Below, piece by piece: positions 7,232-15,578 of a stretch of 64,000 nt of DNA (the first letter of the stretch is position 1; each line of letters begins with the position of its first letter). The notes below the pieces were generated by a model that ran no database searches, was not told the DNA's origin, and saw only the letters and a list, made by a program, of their open reading frames with translations. The translations under genes were made by a program, and so were the position numbers. This stretch comes from a bacterium (GTDB lineage: Bacteria; Joyebacterota; Joyebacteria; Joyebacterales; Joyebacteraceae), in the NCBI GenBank assembly GCA_025782395.1, contig JALGZD010000161.1, forward strand, positions 1-64,000. Reading direction: 5' to 3'.

Positions 7232-8210
7232 CATACAGCTTGCCCAGAGCGTTCCGCTTGGACAGTATGTCGAGCATGTCGGCAGTCATCGTTTCGAGAT
7301 CGTAGTCGGGACTCCAATTCCACTCCCGACGTGCCGCAGAGTCATCGATAGAGGCAGGCCATGAATCCGCGATGGCCTGGCGGTAGTCGGGCTCGTAGGC
7401 AACCTCGAACTCCGGGATGTGCCGGCGGATGGAATCGGCCAGCTCCTGGACAGTGAAGCTCATCGAGCCCACGTTGAAATCACCGTGATGCTCGAGCCGG
7501 TCGAAGCCGGCCTCCATGAGGTCGATCGTGCCCTTGATGCAGTCCGGCATGTACATCATCGGCAGCCTGGTGTCCGCCTTAACGAAGCACGTGTACCGCT
7601 TTTTCTCAACGGCCTTGTAGTATATGTCGACGGCGTAGTCCGTCGTCCCGCCGCCGGGGAGAGTCTCGGCTGAGATGATCCCGGGGTAGCGGAGTCCTCG
7701 CGCGTCCACCCCGAATCGGCGCACATAGTAGTCAGAGAGAAGTTCCCCGGTGACCTTCGTGATCCCGTAGATGGTCGTAGGTCTGAGCACCGTTTCCTGC
7801 GGCGTGTTTTCTCGCGGGCACCCAGCGCCGAACACAGCTATCGAACTTGGACAGAGCACCTGAGTCAGCCCGCACTCCCTCGCGATCTCAAGCGCATTGA
7901 TGAGTCCGGTGACATTGACTTTCCACGCCGGCAGGGGGTTCTTCTCGCCGGTGGCGGACAGAATCGCAGCGAGGTGGACTATCGTATCGATCCGCTGTGT
8001 GTCTACAACGCTCTTGAATGCTGCATGATCCGTGACATCCAGACGCTCGTACGGTCCGGTCTCTCCGCTGCCCCCTGCACTTGAGTCCTTGATGTCACTG
8101 GCCACGACGCGGTCGTCGCCATACCGCTTTCTGAGTTCCCGTGTCAGTTCGGACCCAATCTGTCCCTCGGATCCTGTGACCAGCACCCTTTCAATCCGTT
8201 TTCCAGCCAA
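7227..8210 (-). CDS. tdh: L-threonine 3-dehydrogenase, SDR type
   Basis: This is an extended short-chain dehydrogenase of 327 residues. The NAD-binding motif TGSEGQIG is at 12-19, the catalytic YGITK at 148-152 and Ser at PSSIAVFG. The segments RYPGIIS, GGGTTDYAVDIYYKA and LPMMYMPD are characteristic of the SDR-type threonine dehydrogenase found in bacteria and animals, as opposed to the zinc enzyme. It oxidises L-threonine to 2-amino-3-oxobutyrate, the substrate of KBL, whose gene is convergent. The start is a TTG at 8210 with AGGAAGGA and GGAAG upstream. It is divergent from the small gene at 8456 and ends over the decayed acetate permease. Confidence 0.88.
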   Translation of the reverse strand: MAGKRIERVLVTGSEGQIGSELTRELRKRYGDDRVVASDIKDSSAGGSGETGPYERLDVTDHAAFKSVVDTQRIDTIVHLAAILSATGEKNPLPAWKVNVTGLINALEIARECGLTQVLCPSSIAVFGAGCPRENTPQETVLRPTTIYGITKVTGELLSDYYVRRFGVDARGLRYPGIISAETLPGGGTTDYAVDIYYKAVEKKRYTCFVKADTRLPMMYMPDCIKGTIDLMEAGFDRLEHHGDFNVGSMSFTVQELADSIRRHIPEFEVAYEPDYRQAIADSWPASIDDSAARREWNWSPDYDLETMTADMLDILSKRNALGKLYG

Positions 8211-8455
8211 TCTTCCATCCTTCCTGGTTGTTTCGCATCATGATCGAAAACCCCTTCCTATCCTACAACATTACCAGATTCGGGGCGGGAAGGCGACTCC
8301 ACCTGAGAGGTCGAGTCGCACAGAACCTGCTTCCTGCAGGGCTCAACTCGGGCTATGATTATCGGGATGCACACTCGGGCCACAGTGGGGCTCACGGTCG
8401 GGTTCCGGGCGTTGCCGGACCCTGCGCTCAGTCGGCGCGACGGCAAGGAGGGAGA

Positions 8456-8782
8456 ATGCACCAGACGAAGTGGGATGAACTCCTCGACAAGATCGAGAAG
8501 CTCTTCGGGTTCATCGAGCACACTTTCGAGGAGTACCCCGAACGGAGGAAAACCGTGGAGACCGTCGTTTTTGACGGAGCTTCCGGTAGAATGATGCTTG
8601 AGCGAACCGTGAAGGCTCTTTTTCTCGAGCGCAAGGTCACCTATTCAAAGCGCATCGGCTCGCCGGCGGAGTTTGAGAACATCTACTCCGAGGACGAAGT
8701 TGTGGACATGGTGCGCTACTACAAGTGGGACAAGCTTGCCCGGGAGTGGAAGGAGATCGATATCTTCGATCTCGGACGGTAG
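8456..8782 (+). CDS. Small protein of unknown function
   Basis: This is a 108-residue, soluble, charged protein that I do not recognise. The ATG at 8456 has AAGGAGGGAG just upstream. The sequence is rich in Lys, Glu and aromatic residues, with LDKIEKLFGFIEHTFEEYPERRKTVE at the start and VVDMVRYYKWDKLAREWKEIDIF at the end. There are no cysteines, no signal peptide and no membrane segment. The frame continues open upstream to 8228, but that part has no ribosome site. The gene is divergent from tdh and is followed by a long non-coding stretch, so it appears to be a single-gene unit. Confidence 0.7.
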   Translation: MHQTKWDELLDKIEKLFGFIEHTFEEYPERRKTVETVVFDGASGRMMLERTVKALFLERKVTYSKRIGSPAEFENIYSEDEVVDMVRYYKWDKLAREWKEIDIFDLGR

Positions 8783-9023
8783 CATCCCCGTCCATGTGTT
8801 GAACAGCCCGGATGGGGCGTGCCCTTGCCGATTGCATTCATGTGGACGCCTTGTTCTGTTCGATTCTTGAACAATGCACGGTCCAACCTCTCTCTTGCTC
8901 CGATCTCAGACATGCTCTGAAGACGATTTGTGCGCCTGCACAGTCGGTTCGCGCGCGTATGGCGGCTGCACATACCAAGTAGCCCCAGCCACAGGCATTA
9001 GCGGCCGGCAGCCATTTTCTCAC
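8783..9023 (+). other. Non-coding interval
   Basis: No convincing gene or terminator is visible between the small unknown gene and the sigma-54-type site at 9024. Open frames here lack ribosome sites and natural composition. Confidence 0.5.
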
Positions 9024-9039
9024 TGGTACAATCCTTGCT
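9024..9039 (+). promoter_or_regulatory. Sigma-54 type promoter of the HD-GYP regulator gene
   Basis: TGGTACAATCCTTGCT fits the sigma-54 consensus TGGCAYRNNNNTTGCW with one mismatch, keeping GG at -24 and GC at -12 at the right spacing. Transcription would start near 9050, about 120 nt before the chosen start codon. Confidence 0.55.
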
Positions 9040-9172
9040 TTGTTGCAGCACTGTTGGAGAGTGCGCTTGTCCCGTGTGGATGGGCGTGCGGTGATGGACA
9101 CCCGTCTGCATACGCGCTGTGCGATGTGTGCTGCACGGTATGAGCTGCTCGGCAAGAGCTGGGAGACGAGGC

Positions 9173-10312
9173 TTGGCGGACGCGAAGGGCAAGATCCTCA
9201 TAGTGGATGATGAGCCGAGCATCAGGGAACTGGTGAAGCTCAGGCTGACCGACGATGGGTACGCGTGCGATCTCGCCGAGGACGCGGAGATAGCTCTGAG
9301 CATGCTGTCCCAGGCTGCGTACGACGGGATTCTCTCCGATGTCAACATGCCGGGCATAAGCGGCATCGACATGCTTCGCCGCATCAGGCTGACCGATGAG
9401 GATGTCGCGGTCATAATCATGACGGGAGCGCCGGATCTCGCCTCCGCCGTGGAAGCCATGAAACTCGGCGCTCACGATCATCTCTCGAAGCCTCTGAACC
9501 TGGACATGCTCACGCTGACAGTAGACAGGGCTGTTGAGAAGAAGCGCCTGGTGGTCCAGAACCGCGAGTATCAGCGAAACCTCGAATCCATGGTGCGCGA
9601 ACGGACGAAGCAGCTCAACGATGCCAACAGCAACCTGAGGAGCCTGTTCATCGGGAGCATCAAAGCCCTCGCACAGGCGCTGGAGGCCAAAGACGAGTAC
9701 ACGCAGGGTCATTCGGCCAGGGTGGCCGAGGAGTCCGTCCGCATCGCGAGGTACTTGTCTCTCTCCGAAGCCGAGATACAGAGCATCTGGATCGCCGGTT
9801 TCCTTCACGACATCGGCAAGATCGGCGTGAAAGAGAGCGTACTGAACAAGCCGGGGGAACTCGATGCCATGGAATGGGAATCCGTGAAGGAGCATCCGGT
9901 CCTTGCCGCACGAATCCTCGATCCGATTGACGAACTCAGGGACGTTATCGAAATGGTGAAACACCATCACGAGCGGTTCGATGGCGGCGGCTACCCGGAC
10001 GGACTCGCAGGTTCGGACATCCCGCTTGGCGCCAGAATCCTGTCTGTGGCGGACGCGTACGACGCGCTCACATCGAAGCGTCCGTACAGGGAGCCAATGA
10101 CGCCCGAACAGGCGATTCAGATCTTCAAGGATGGCGCTGGAACACAGTTCGACCCGGTCATAGTCGAGGCCTTCCTGAGTGCCACCGACAAGCGCGAGAG
10201 CGGCGAACGCGTGCCGTATCCGGCCTTCGGTTCGGTATCCTTGCATGATGCGAAACAAGTCCATCCAGAGGGTGGCACAAAGCCTGTCGGTGGGGTTCTG
10301 GACAGGCCCTAA
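9173..10312 (+). CDS. Response regulator with HD-GYP domain (c-di-GMP phosphodiesterase)
   Basis: The predicted protein has 379 residues. Residues 1-125 form a receiver domain: the acidic pocket in ILIVDDEPSIRE, phospho-acceptor Asp56 in SDVNMPG, MTG, and the conserved Lys in SKPLN. A helical linker (about 130-160, likely coiled coil) joins it to an HD-GYP domain with His212-Asp213 (HDIGKIG), HHHERFDGGGYPDGL with GYP at 273-275, and DAYDALTSKRPYR. Such proteins hydrolyse cyclic di-GMP when phosphorylated. The start is uncertain: TTG 9173 has GACGAGG nearby, while in-frame ATGs at 9119 and 9140 lie upstream. The gene directly precedes the pilus operon, and both have sigma-54-like promoters, so it may tune pilus activity or surface behaviour. 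No partner kinase is visible. Confidence 0.85.
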   Translation: MADAKGKILIVDDEPSIRELVKLRLTDDGYACDLAEDAEIALSMLSQAAYDGILSDVNMPGISGIDMLRRIRLTDEDVAVIIMTGAPDLASAVEAMKLGAHDHLSKPLNLDMLTLTVDRAVEKKRLVVQNREYQRNLESMVRERTKQLNDANSNLRSLFIGSIKALAQALEAKDEYTQGHSARVAEESVRIARYLSLSEAEIQSIWIAGFLHDIGKIGVKESVLNKPGELDAMEWESVKEHPVLAARILDPIDELRDVIEMVKHHHERFDGGGYPDGLAGSDIPLGARILSVADAYDALTSKRPYREPMTPEQAIQIFKDGAGTQFDPVIVEAFLSATDKRESGERVPYPAFGSVSLHDAKQVHPEGGTKPVGGVLDRP

Positions 10313-10371
10313 CGTGCCGACCCACCAGACATTACACCTTATCATCATGTTGTGAGTTTGTCAAGATGGAC

Positions 10372-10387
10372 TGGCATGGGCCTTGCA
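10372..10387 (+). promoter_or_regulatory. Sigma-54 promoter of the pilus operon
   Basis: TGGCATGGGCCTTGCA matches the full sigma-54 consensus TGGCAYRNNNNTTGCW at every defined position. It lies 63 bases before the GTG start of pilB. The leader contains a small GGCCC/GGGCC hairpin at 10404-10418. Pilus genes of several bacteria are known to be RpoN-dependent. Confidence 0.75.
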
Positions 10388-10450
10388 GTCGATTAGATAG
10401 TGCAGGCCCCCATAGGGCCGAAAGTTAGGGCAGATTGAAGGGATTTGCTA

Positions 10451-11986
10451 GTGAGCTATGCCGACTCAGAGACACGGACCGAGCTGGACCTCTCCACCTT
10501 CGAGGTCGACTCGCATGTGGCCCAGCTCGTTCCGCGGGAGATGGCAAGGCGGTTTCATCTCATCGCTGTGGCGCGAGAGGACGGCGCTCTTCTGGTTGCG
10601 ATGGATGACCCGCTGGACGTCATCGCTACCGACACTGTCGCCGCGAACACCGGCTACGATGTTCGGCCCGTCAAGGCTGATCCTGATGTGATCCAGGCTG
10701 CGATCGAGAAATACTACGGCGATGAAATCGATATTGAGAAGTCGATTCAGAGCATTGTTGAGGTTGAGGTCGAAACCGGTAGCTCCGGCCGTGGAGACGC
10801 AGAGCAGCTCTCGATTGAGCCGAACGATGCTCCAGTCATCAGGCTGGTCAACCTCATCCTGCTTCAGGCGATTCAGGAAGGGGCAAGTGACGTCCACATT
10901 GAGCCGCGTGACAAGGAGATTGCCGTGCGGCTCCGAATCGACGGTGTGCTTCGGGAGATACTGCCACCTCCGAAGAAGATGCAGTGGGCGATTACTTCCC
11001 GGATCAAGATTCTCTCCGGACTCAATATCGCTGAGCGTCGACTCCCGCAGGACGGTAGCTGCAGGGTGAGAGTTATGGGCCGAGAGGTCGACATCCGCAT
11101 TTCCATGATCCCCACTATCCACGGCGAGAAGGTCGTGATGCGGATCCTGGACAAGACGAATCTGAAGACGAATCTGAGCGATCTTGGATTCGATGAAGCA
11201 TCACTTGACCTCATCAAGAGCGCGATCAGCGCACCGCACGGGATGATCCTGCTGACCGGCCCGACAGGAAGCGGTAAGACAACCACCCTCTATTCGGCGC
11301 TCTCACACATCAACTCGCCGGACAAGAACATCATGACCGTAGAGGATCCTGTCGAGTACGAACTGGAGGGAATCAATCAGGTCCAGGCGAAGCCGGGGAT
11401 CGGGCTGGATTTCGCCGCAGCTCTCAGGTCGTTTCTGCGTCAGGATCCGGATGTGATCCTCGTAGGCGAGATTCGCGACTTCGAGACGGCTTCGATCGCC
11501 ATCAAGGCTGCGCAGACGGGTCATCTGGTCTTCAGCACTCTTCACACGAACGACGCCACCTCTGCGGTAGATCGACTCCTCAACATGGGAGCCGAAGCGT
11601 ACTTGATCTGCACATCGCTGAATCTGGTGATCGCACAGCGACTTGTCAGAAAAACCTGCACGAACTGCTGCGAGGAATATGATCCGGAACCGCTGCTCCT
11701 CGGAAGGTTCCAAGAGATCATGCCGGAGGCGACCGACACGGTCTTCAAACGAGGCGCCGGTTGTTCCGAATGCTCCGGCACAGGGTACAAGGGGAGGATG
11801 GCTCTCTATGAGCTTTTTCCCGTGACACGCGCCGTGAGGGAGCTTGTTCTGGCAGGGAAAGTCGGCGAAGCCGTGAGAGACACCGCTCTTGCCGAAGGGA
11901 TGAAGCCTCTGCTCGTGAACGGCATGGAGAAGGTCCGTGAAGGTTTGACAACGATAGACGAAGTGCTCTCCGTCGCAAGCGGCTAG
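10451..11986 (+). CDS. pilB: Type IV pilus assembly ATPase PilB
   Basis: This is the hexameric ATPase that powers pilus extension, 511 residues. An N-terminal MshEN/T2SSE-N-type region (about 1-120) precedes the ATPase core. The core shows Walker A GPTGSGKTTT near 270, the Asp box MTVEDPVE, Walker B DVILVGEIRD and the His box THLHTN region (FSTLHTNDA). A zinc knuckle, CTNC...CSECSG, follows near 403-445, typical of PilB/GspE and absent from PilT. I prefer GTG 10451 because AAGGGA lies seven bases upstream; the TTG at 10445 is too close to it. The protein is somewhat shorter than the usual 560 residues, at the N-terminus. It is the first gene of an eleven-gene pilus operon. Confidence 0.92.
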   Translation: MSYADSETRTELDLSTFEVDSHVAQLVPREMARRFHLIAVAREDGALLVAMDDPLDVIATDTVAANTGYDVRPVKADPDVIQAAIEKYYGDEIDIEKSIQSIVEVEVETGSSGRGDAEQLSIEPNDAPVIRLVNLILLQAIQEGASDVHIEPRDKEIAVRLRIDGVLREILPPPKKMQWAITSRIKILSGLNIAERRLPQDGSCRVRVMGREVDIRISMIPTIHGEKVVMRILDKTNLKTNLSDLGFDEASLDLIKSAISAPHGMILLTGPTGSGKTTTLYSALSHINSPDKNIMTVEDPVEYELEGINQVQAKPGIGLDFAAALRSFLRQDPDVILVGEIRDFETASIAIKAAQTGHLVFSTLHTNDATSAVDRLLNMGAEAYLICTSLNLVIAQRLVRKTCTNCCEEYDPEPLLLGRFQEIMPEATDTVFKRGAGCSECSGTGYKGRMALYELFPVTRAVRELVLAGKVGEAVRDTALAEGMKPLLVNGMEKVREGLTTIDEVLSVASG

Positions 11987-11995
11987 GAGGATGAA

Positions 11996-13114
11996 ATGCT
12001 GGACAGCGGTCTGAGTGAAGGAATCGTATCGCTCCTCAAGGAGATGGTATCCCGCCGGGCGTCGGATCTTCATCTCACCCCGGGTGTGCCGCCCCAGTTC
12101 AGGGTCGACGGCAAGCTGGAGTCTCACGATAGCCCGCGTCTCAGTTCTGATCAGACGCGCGAGCTCGCCTACGCGATGCTCGACGAGAAGAGAATCGCGC
12201 GCCTGGAAGTTGAGAAGGGGCTGGATACGTCCTTCAGCGTGGAGGATCTCGGACGCTTCAGACTGAACGTGTTTTTCCAGCGCGGGACCATTGCCGCCGC
12301 CGTGCGTCACCTGCCTTGGGTGATCCCCTCGATGCAGGAGCTCGGCGTCCCGCCGGTCATGCAGGAGTTCTGTGAGAAACTCCACGGTCTGGTTCTCGTG
12401 AGCGGGCCGACCGGTTCCGGCAAGTCAACAACTCTGGCTTCGATGATTGACTACATCAACGCTACCAAAGCCGTTCACATTCTCTCGATCGAGGATCCTA
12501 TCGAATATCTGCACAGGCACAAGCAGAGCATCGTGAACCAGCGAGAGCTGGACAGGGACACACGGTCTTTCGCGGAGGCCGTCCGACAGGTGTTGCGGCA
12601 GGATCCGGACGTGATCTGCATAGGTGAGATCAGAGACCTTGACACGGTTCGCACAGCCCTGACCCTTGCGGAGACCGGCCACCTCGTGCTGACCACAGTC
12701 CACACGAGCGAGGCGCCCCAGGCGATAAGCAGAATCGTCGACATCTTCCCCTCGCACGAACAGCAGGGAGTACGGACACAACTGTCGCTGTGCCTCGAGG
12801 GCGTGCTCGTCCAGCAGCTTCTGCCGGACGCGAGCGGAACCGGCCGGCGGCTGGTGACCGAGATGATGGTGGCGACGGCGGCGGTGAGGAACCTCATCAG
12901 GGAGAACAACCTCCAGCAGCTGAGATCCACAATCGAGACGGGATCGAAGGACGGCATGCACAGTCTGAACTCATCGCTCCTGAAACTGACGCGGGAGGGG
13001 AATCTGACGCCGGAAACGGCGCTTGTGTCCTCGAACGATATTAAGGGAATGATGAGAGAACTGGGGAAACTGAGAATCAAGACACCCACTCTCGGGCACA
13101 GAGCGGCCAACTAG
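11996..13114 (+). CDS. pilT: Type IV pilus retraction ATPase PilT
   Basis: The protein has 372 residues, slightly longer than the typical 345-350 because of a C-terminal extension. It carries RRASDLHLTPGVPPQFRVDG at the N-terminus, Walker A SGPTGSGKSTT near 137, ILSIEDPIEYLH, Walker B DVICIGEIRD and the His-box segment TGHLVLTTVHT. The zinc cysteines of PilB are absent, which identifies a retraction ATPase. It starts nine bases after pilB with an AGGAGG site. It drives twitching motility or DNA uptake by depolymerising the pilus at the inner membrane. Confidence 0.92.
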   Translation: MLDSGLSEGIVSLLKEMVSRRASDLHLTPGVPPQFRVDGKLESHDSPRLSSDQTRELAYAMLDEKRIARLEVEKGLDTSFSVEDLGRFRLNVFFQRGTIAAAVRHLPWVIPSMQELGVPPVMQEFCEKLHGLVLVSGPTGSGKSTTLASMIDYINATKAVHILSIEDPIEYLHRHKQSIVNQRELDRDTRSFAEAVRQVLRQDPDVICIGEIRDLDTVRTALTLAETGHLVLTTVHTSEAPQAISRIVDIFPSHEQQGVRTQLSLCLEGVLVQQLLPDASGTGRRLVTEMMVATAAVRNLIRENNLQQLRSTIETGSKDGMHSLNSSLLKLTREGNLTPETALVSSNDIKGMMRELGKLRIKTPTLGHRAAN

Positions 13115-13168
13115 AATCGGCGCTCGCGAACTACTTCGACTTGTCGGTGAGACAGAAGGAAACACACG

Positions 13169-14377
13169 ATGTCCGAATTCGCATACATCGCCAAGGATGT
13201 CAAAGGCAGGACCGTACAGGGTACTCGGACCGCTGAGACCGAGATGGGTCTCGTGTCTATCCTCAGGAAGGAGAACCTCGTCGTCATCTCCGTTGCGCCG
13301 CGGGCGGCGACGCAGAAGGCGCGTCGCTCGCACGGCGGCAAGAAGGTGAAGACGAAGGACAAGGCCGTCGTCTGTCGTCAGCTTTCGGCGATGCTGGATG
13401 CTGGTCTGCCTGTACTCGAGAGTCTCGACGGAATCGCCGATCAGATCGATAACCAGACGTTGGCCGGCATACTCAAGGAAGTCGCTGTGGACATCGAGGC
13501 CGGATCAACGCTTTCTCAGGGAGTCGCGAAGCACGGGAAGGTCTTCTCGACGCTCTTCGTGTCCATGGTGAGATCCGGCGAGGAGTCGGGTTCACTGCCG
13601 TCCGTGCTTGCACGTCTGGCCAGCTACCTCGAGGCGAGGGATGCCCTTACCAGGAAAATCATATCGGCGTCAACCTATCCGGTGTTTATCGCCGTCTTTT
13701 TCCTGTTTGCCGTCATAGGTATCATGTTCTTCCTGATTCCGAAGTTCGAGGTCATCTTTGCGGACTTCGACATGACACTGCCGCCGCTCACGACGGCGCT
13801 GATCACGATATCACGCTTCCTTGGGCAGAACATTGTCTGGGAGCTCGTGATTCTCGGACTCGGGACCTTCCTCTTCCTCAAGTGGAAGAAAACGCCGGCG
13901 GGCAGGCTCAAGTTTGACGGGCTCATTCTCAAGCTGCCTATGTTCGGGAAACTCATCCAGAAGGCGTCGGTTGCCAGGTTCAGCAGGACACTCGGGACGC
14001 TTATGGAAAACGGAGTGGCAGTCGTCAATGCACTCGAAATAGTCTCCGAGACCTCGGGCAACACTGTCGTGCAGAGCGCGATTGACAGAGTAAGTGAAGG
14101 AATCATCAACGGGGCGACCATCTCAGAGAAGCTCGCAGAGTCCCCGGTCTTTCCGAAGATGGTCGTCAGCATGGTCTCGGCCGGAGAGAGGTCGGGCAAC
14201 CTACCCGATATGCTCGAGAGAGTGTCCAATTTCTACACGGACGAGGTCGATACTGCAATCAGTGGACTGACAGCAATGATCGAGCCGGCCCTCATCGTTG
14301 GGCTCGGCGGCATCGTGACAGTTGTAGTGCTGGCGATCTACCTGCCCATTTTCCAGATGGCAACTGGAATACAGTAG
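13169..14377 (+). CDS. pilC: Type IV pilus inner-membrane platform protein PilC
   Basis: The predicted membrane protein has 402 residues with two T2SF (GspF) domains. The first covers about 60-195 (VVCRQLSAMLDAGLPVLESL ... VRSGEESGSLPSVLARLASYLE). The second covers about 265-390 (FSRTLGTLMENGVAVVNALE ... VSAGERSGNLPDMLERVSNFY). Three strongly hydrophobic segments follow the domains, at about 168-192, 222-240 and 370-395. PilC connects the PilB and PilT motors to the pilin filament. The ATG at 13169 follows an AGAAGGAA site. Confidence 0.92.
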   Translation: MSEFAYIAKDVKGRTVQGTRTAETEMGLVSILRKENLVVISVAPRAATQKARRSHGGKKVKTKDKAVVCRQLSAMLDAGLPVLESLDGIADQIDNQTLAGILKEVAVDIEAGSTLSQGVAKHGKVFSTLFVSMVRSGEESGSLPSVLARLASYLEARDALTRKIISASTYPVFIAVFFLFAVIGIMFFLIPKFEVIFADFDMTLPPLTTALITISRFLGQNIVWELVILGLGTFLFLKWKKTPAGRLKFDGLILKLPMFGKLIQKASVARFSRTLGTLMENGVAVVNALEIVSETSGNTVVQSAIDRVSEGIINGATISEKLAESPVFPKMVVSMVSAGERSGNLPDMLERVSNFYTDEVDTAISGLTAMIEPALIVGLGGIVTVVVLAIYLPIFQMATGIQ

Positions 14378-14424
14378 GTCGAGTCAACAGGGGAACCAAA
14401 AGAGCAGGAGAGGAGGTGAATAAG

Positions 14425-14856
14425 ATGCTACGCAAGAATCAGGGGGGTTTCACCCTCGTCGAGCTGATGATTGTGGTCATTATCGTAGGAATCCTGGCCG
14501 CGGTAGCTATCCCGATGTACCAGGGAGCTACTGAGCGTGCTAAGGCCTCAGAGGCCGTAGCGGCTCTGGGCACGATTCGTGGCGCCATGCGCGTGTACTA
14601 CGCCGAGCACGGCACGTACGTGGGTACCGGTGCCGCAATCGGTGATAAGGTCACGCTCGCGAACGTGCTTGACGTGACTGACAACGATCTTCTTGGTCGG
14701 TTCTTCAGCACGGAGTGCTACACGTTCGATGCTGTTCCGACCGCGGCTGCATTCGACATAGAGTGCGACGGCGCCAACAGCACCACGGCGCAGGCCGGTG
14801 AAGTGGCGGCGATCGTACGGTCGATCAACCAGAACGGCGATATCACCAACTCGTAG
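14425..14856 (+). CDS. pilA: Type IV pilin, major pilin candidate 1
   Basis: This is a 143-residue prepilin. A short leader ends in glycine (NQGG) before the mature N-terminus FTLVELMIVVIIVGILAAVAIPMY, with Glu at position 5 of the mature chain, so it is a substrate of PilD. The globular part has two cysteines (STECYTF and DIECDGA) about 30 residues apart that could form the D-region disulfide. I chose ATG 14425, seven bases after AGGAGGT, over the GTG at 14416 that overlaps the site. A paralogue of the same length follows at 15046. The two share YYAEHG, the ECYTF segment and the SINQNGDI-like ending. Confidence 0.9.
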   Translation: MLRKNQGGFTLVELMIVVIIVGILAAVAIPMYQGATERAKASEAVAALGTIRGAMRVYYAEHGTYVGTGAAIGDKVTLANVLDVTDNDLLGRFFSTECYTFDAVPTAAAFDIECDGANSTTAQAGEVAAIVRSINQNGDITNS

Positions 14857-14870
14857 CGGAGATGTGTGAT

Positions 14871-14904
14871 CCGGGGGCGACACCTGTTGCGGTGTTGCCC
14901 CCGG
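14871..14904 (+). terminator. Hairpin between the two pilin genes
   Basis: A 14-bp stem (14871-14884 with 14891-14904, one G-T pair) closes on a 6-base loop. No T-run follows, so it more likely stabilises the pilA1 message or gives partial termination than ends transcription fully. Confidence 0.7.
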
Positions 14905-15045
14905 GGGCATCCAACAAGGAGGGAAACTGAGACGTCTGCTATCAAGTGTGCATCGGGGCATCTTGCGGAGTACCGGGGCTGGTGAACGCGCCTGTCCGGG
15001 CTGCTCCCAGCTGGAGCGGGTGTTCGATGGAGGGAGGTTAGGGGC

Positions 15046-15477
15046 ATGCAGCACAGGAACGAACAAGGTTTCACGCTTGTTGAACTAATGATCGTCGTGA
15101 TGATAGTAGGTGTGCTCGCTGCGGTGGCGATTCCGATGTATCAAGTCGTACCTGAGCGTTCAATGGGCACTGAGGCCACGACGGCGCTAGGACTGGTTAA
15201 GGACGCCATGCGCGCCTACTACGCGGAGCACGGCTCCTACGCGGACGCGAGTTTCACGGACGGCGCCCTGGTGACGGCGGGTGGGGTGTTGGGTATGAGC
15301 GCGAACGATCTAGAGGGAAGGTATTTCAGCGAGGAGTGCTACACGTTCGACGGGGCTTCAGGGGCGAACACATTCACTATCAAATGCGACGGGTTACAGA
15401 GTACCGCGATGTGCGGGAGTGACGTGTCAGGCGTGATGAAGACGATCAACCAGGACGGAGACATAGTCGGCAATTAG
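15046..15477 (+). CDS. Type IV pilin, candidate 2
   Basis: This second 143-residue prepilin has the leader MQHRNEQG before FTLVELMIVVMIVGVLAAVA. The ATG at 15046 has AGGGAGGT upstream. Compared with the first pilin, the helix and the sequence YYAEHGSY are conserved, while the middle loop diverges. It has three cysteines (EECYTF, KCDGL, AMCGS) instead of two. It may be an alternative major pilin or a minor pilin. The gap to the first pilin is 189 bp and contains a stable hairpin, which could set different expression levels. Confidence 0.88.
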   Translation: MQHRNEQGFTLVELMIVVMIVGVLAAVAIPMYQVVPERSMGTEATTALGLVKDAMRAYYAEHGSYADASFTDGALVTAGGVLGMSANDLEGRYFSEECYTFDGASGANTFTIKCDGLQSTAMCGSDVSGVMKTINQDGDIVGN

Positions 15478-15578
15478 CAGCGGTCGGAGGAAGATCGGCA
15501 GGGACTGCTAAGGGGTGCAGCATCAGAGGTGTTCTTCGATCGGTTCAGAGGACACCTGAGACAGGGGGAGCCCTCGCC

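Noticed and set aside
3274-8210. Sphingolipid (ceramide) biosynthesis locus
   Set aside because: The ligase-ACP-oxoamine synthase-SDR layout fits, but the synthase matches KBL and the SDR matches threonine dehydrogenase in their characteristic segments. No ceramide N-acyltransferase is seen.
9020-10348. 442-codon open frame on the minus strand
   Set aside because: It is antisense to the well-supported HD-GYP regulator and has shadow-frame composition with no family resemblance or ribosome site.
11303-12385. 360-codon open frame on the minus strand
   Set aside because: It lies antisense across pilB and pilT, both certain genes.
14938-15090. Short open frame in the gap between the two pilin genes
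   Set aside because: It has no standard start codon after the AAGGAGG at 14917-14925 and runs into the second pilin in another frame. The site may just be a relic.
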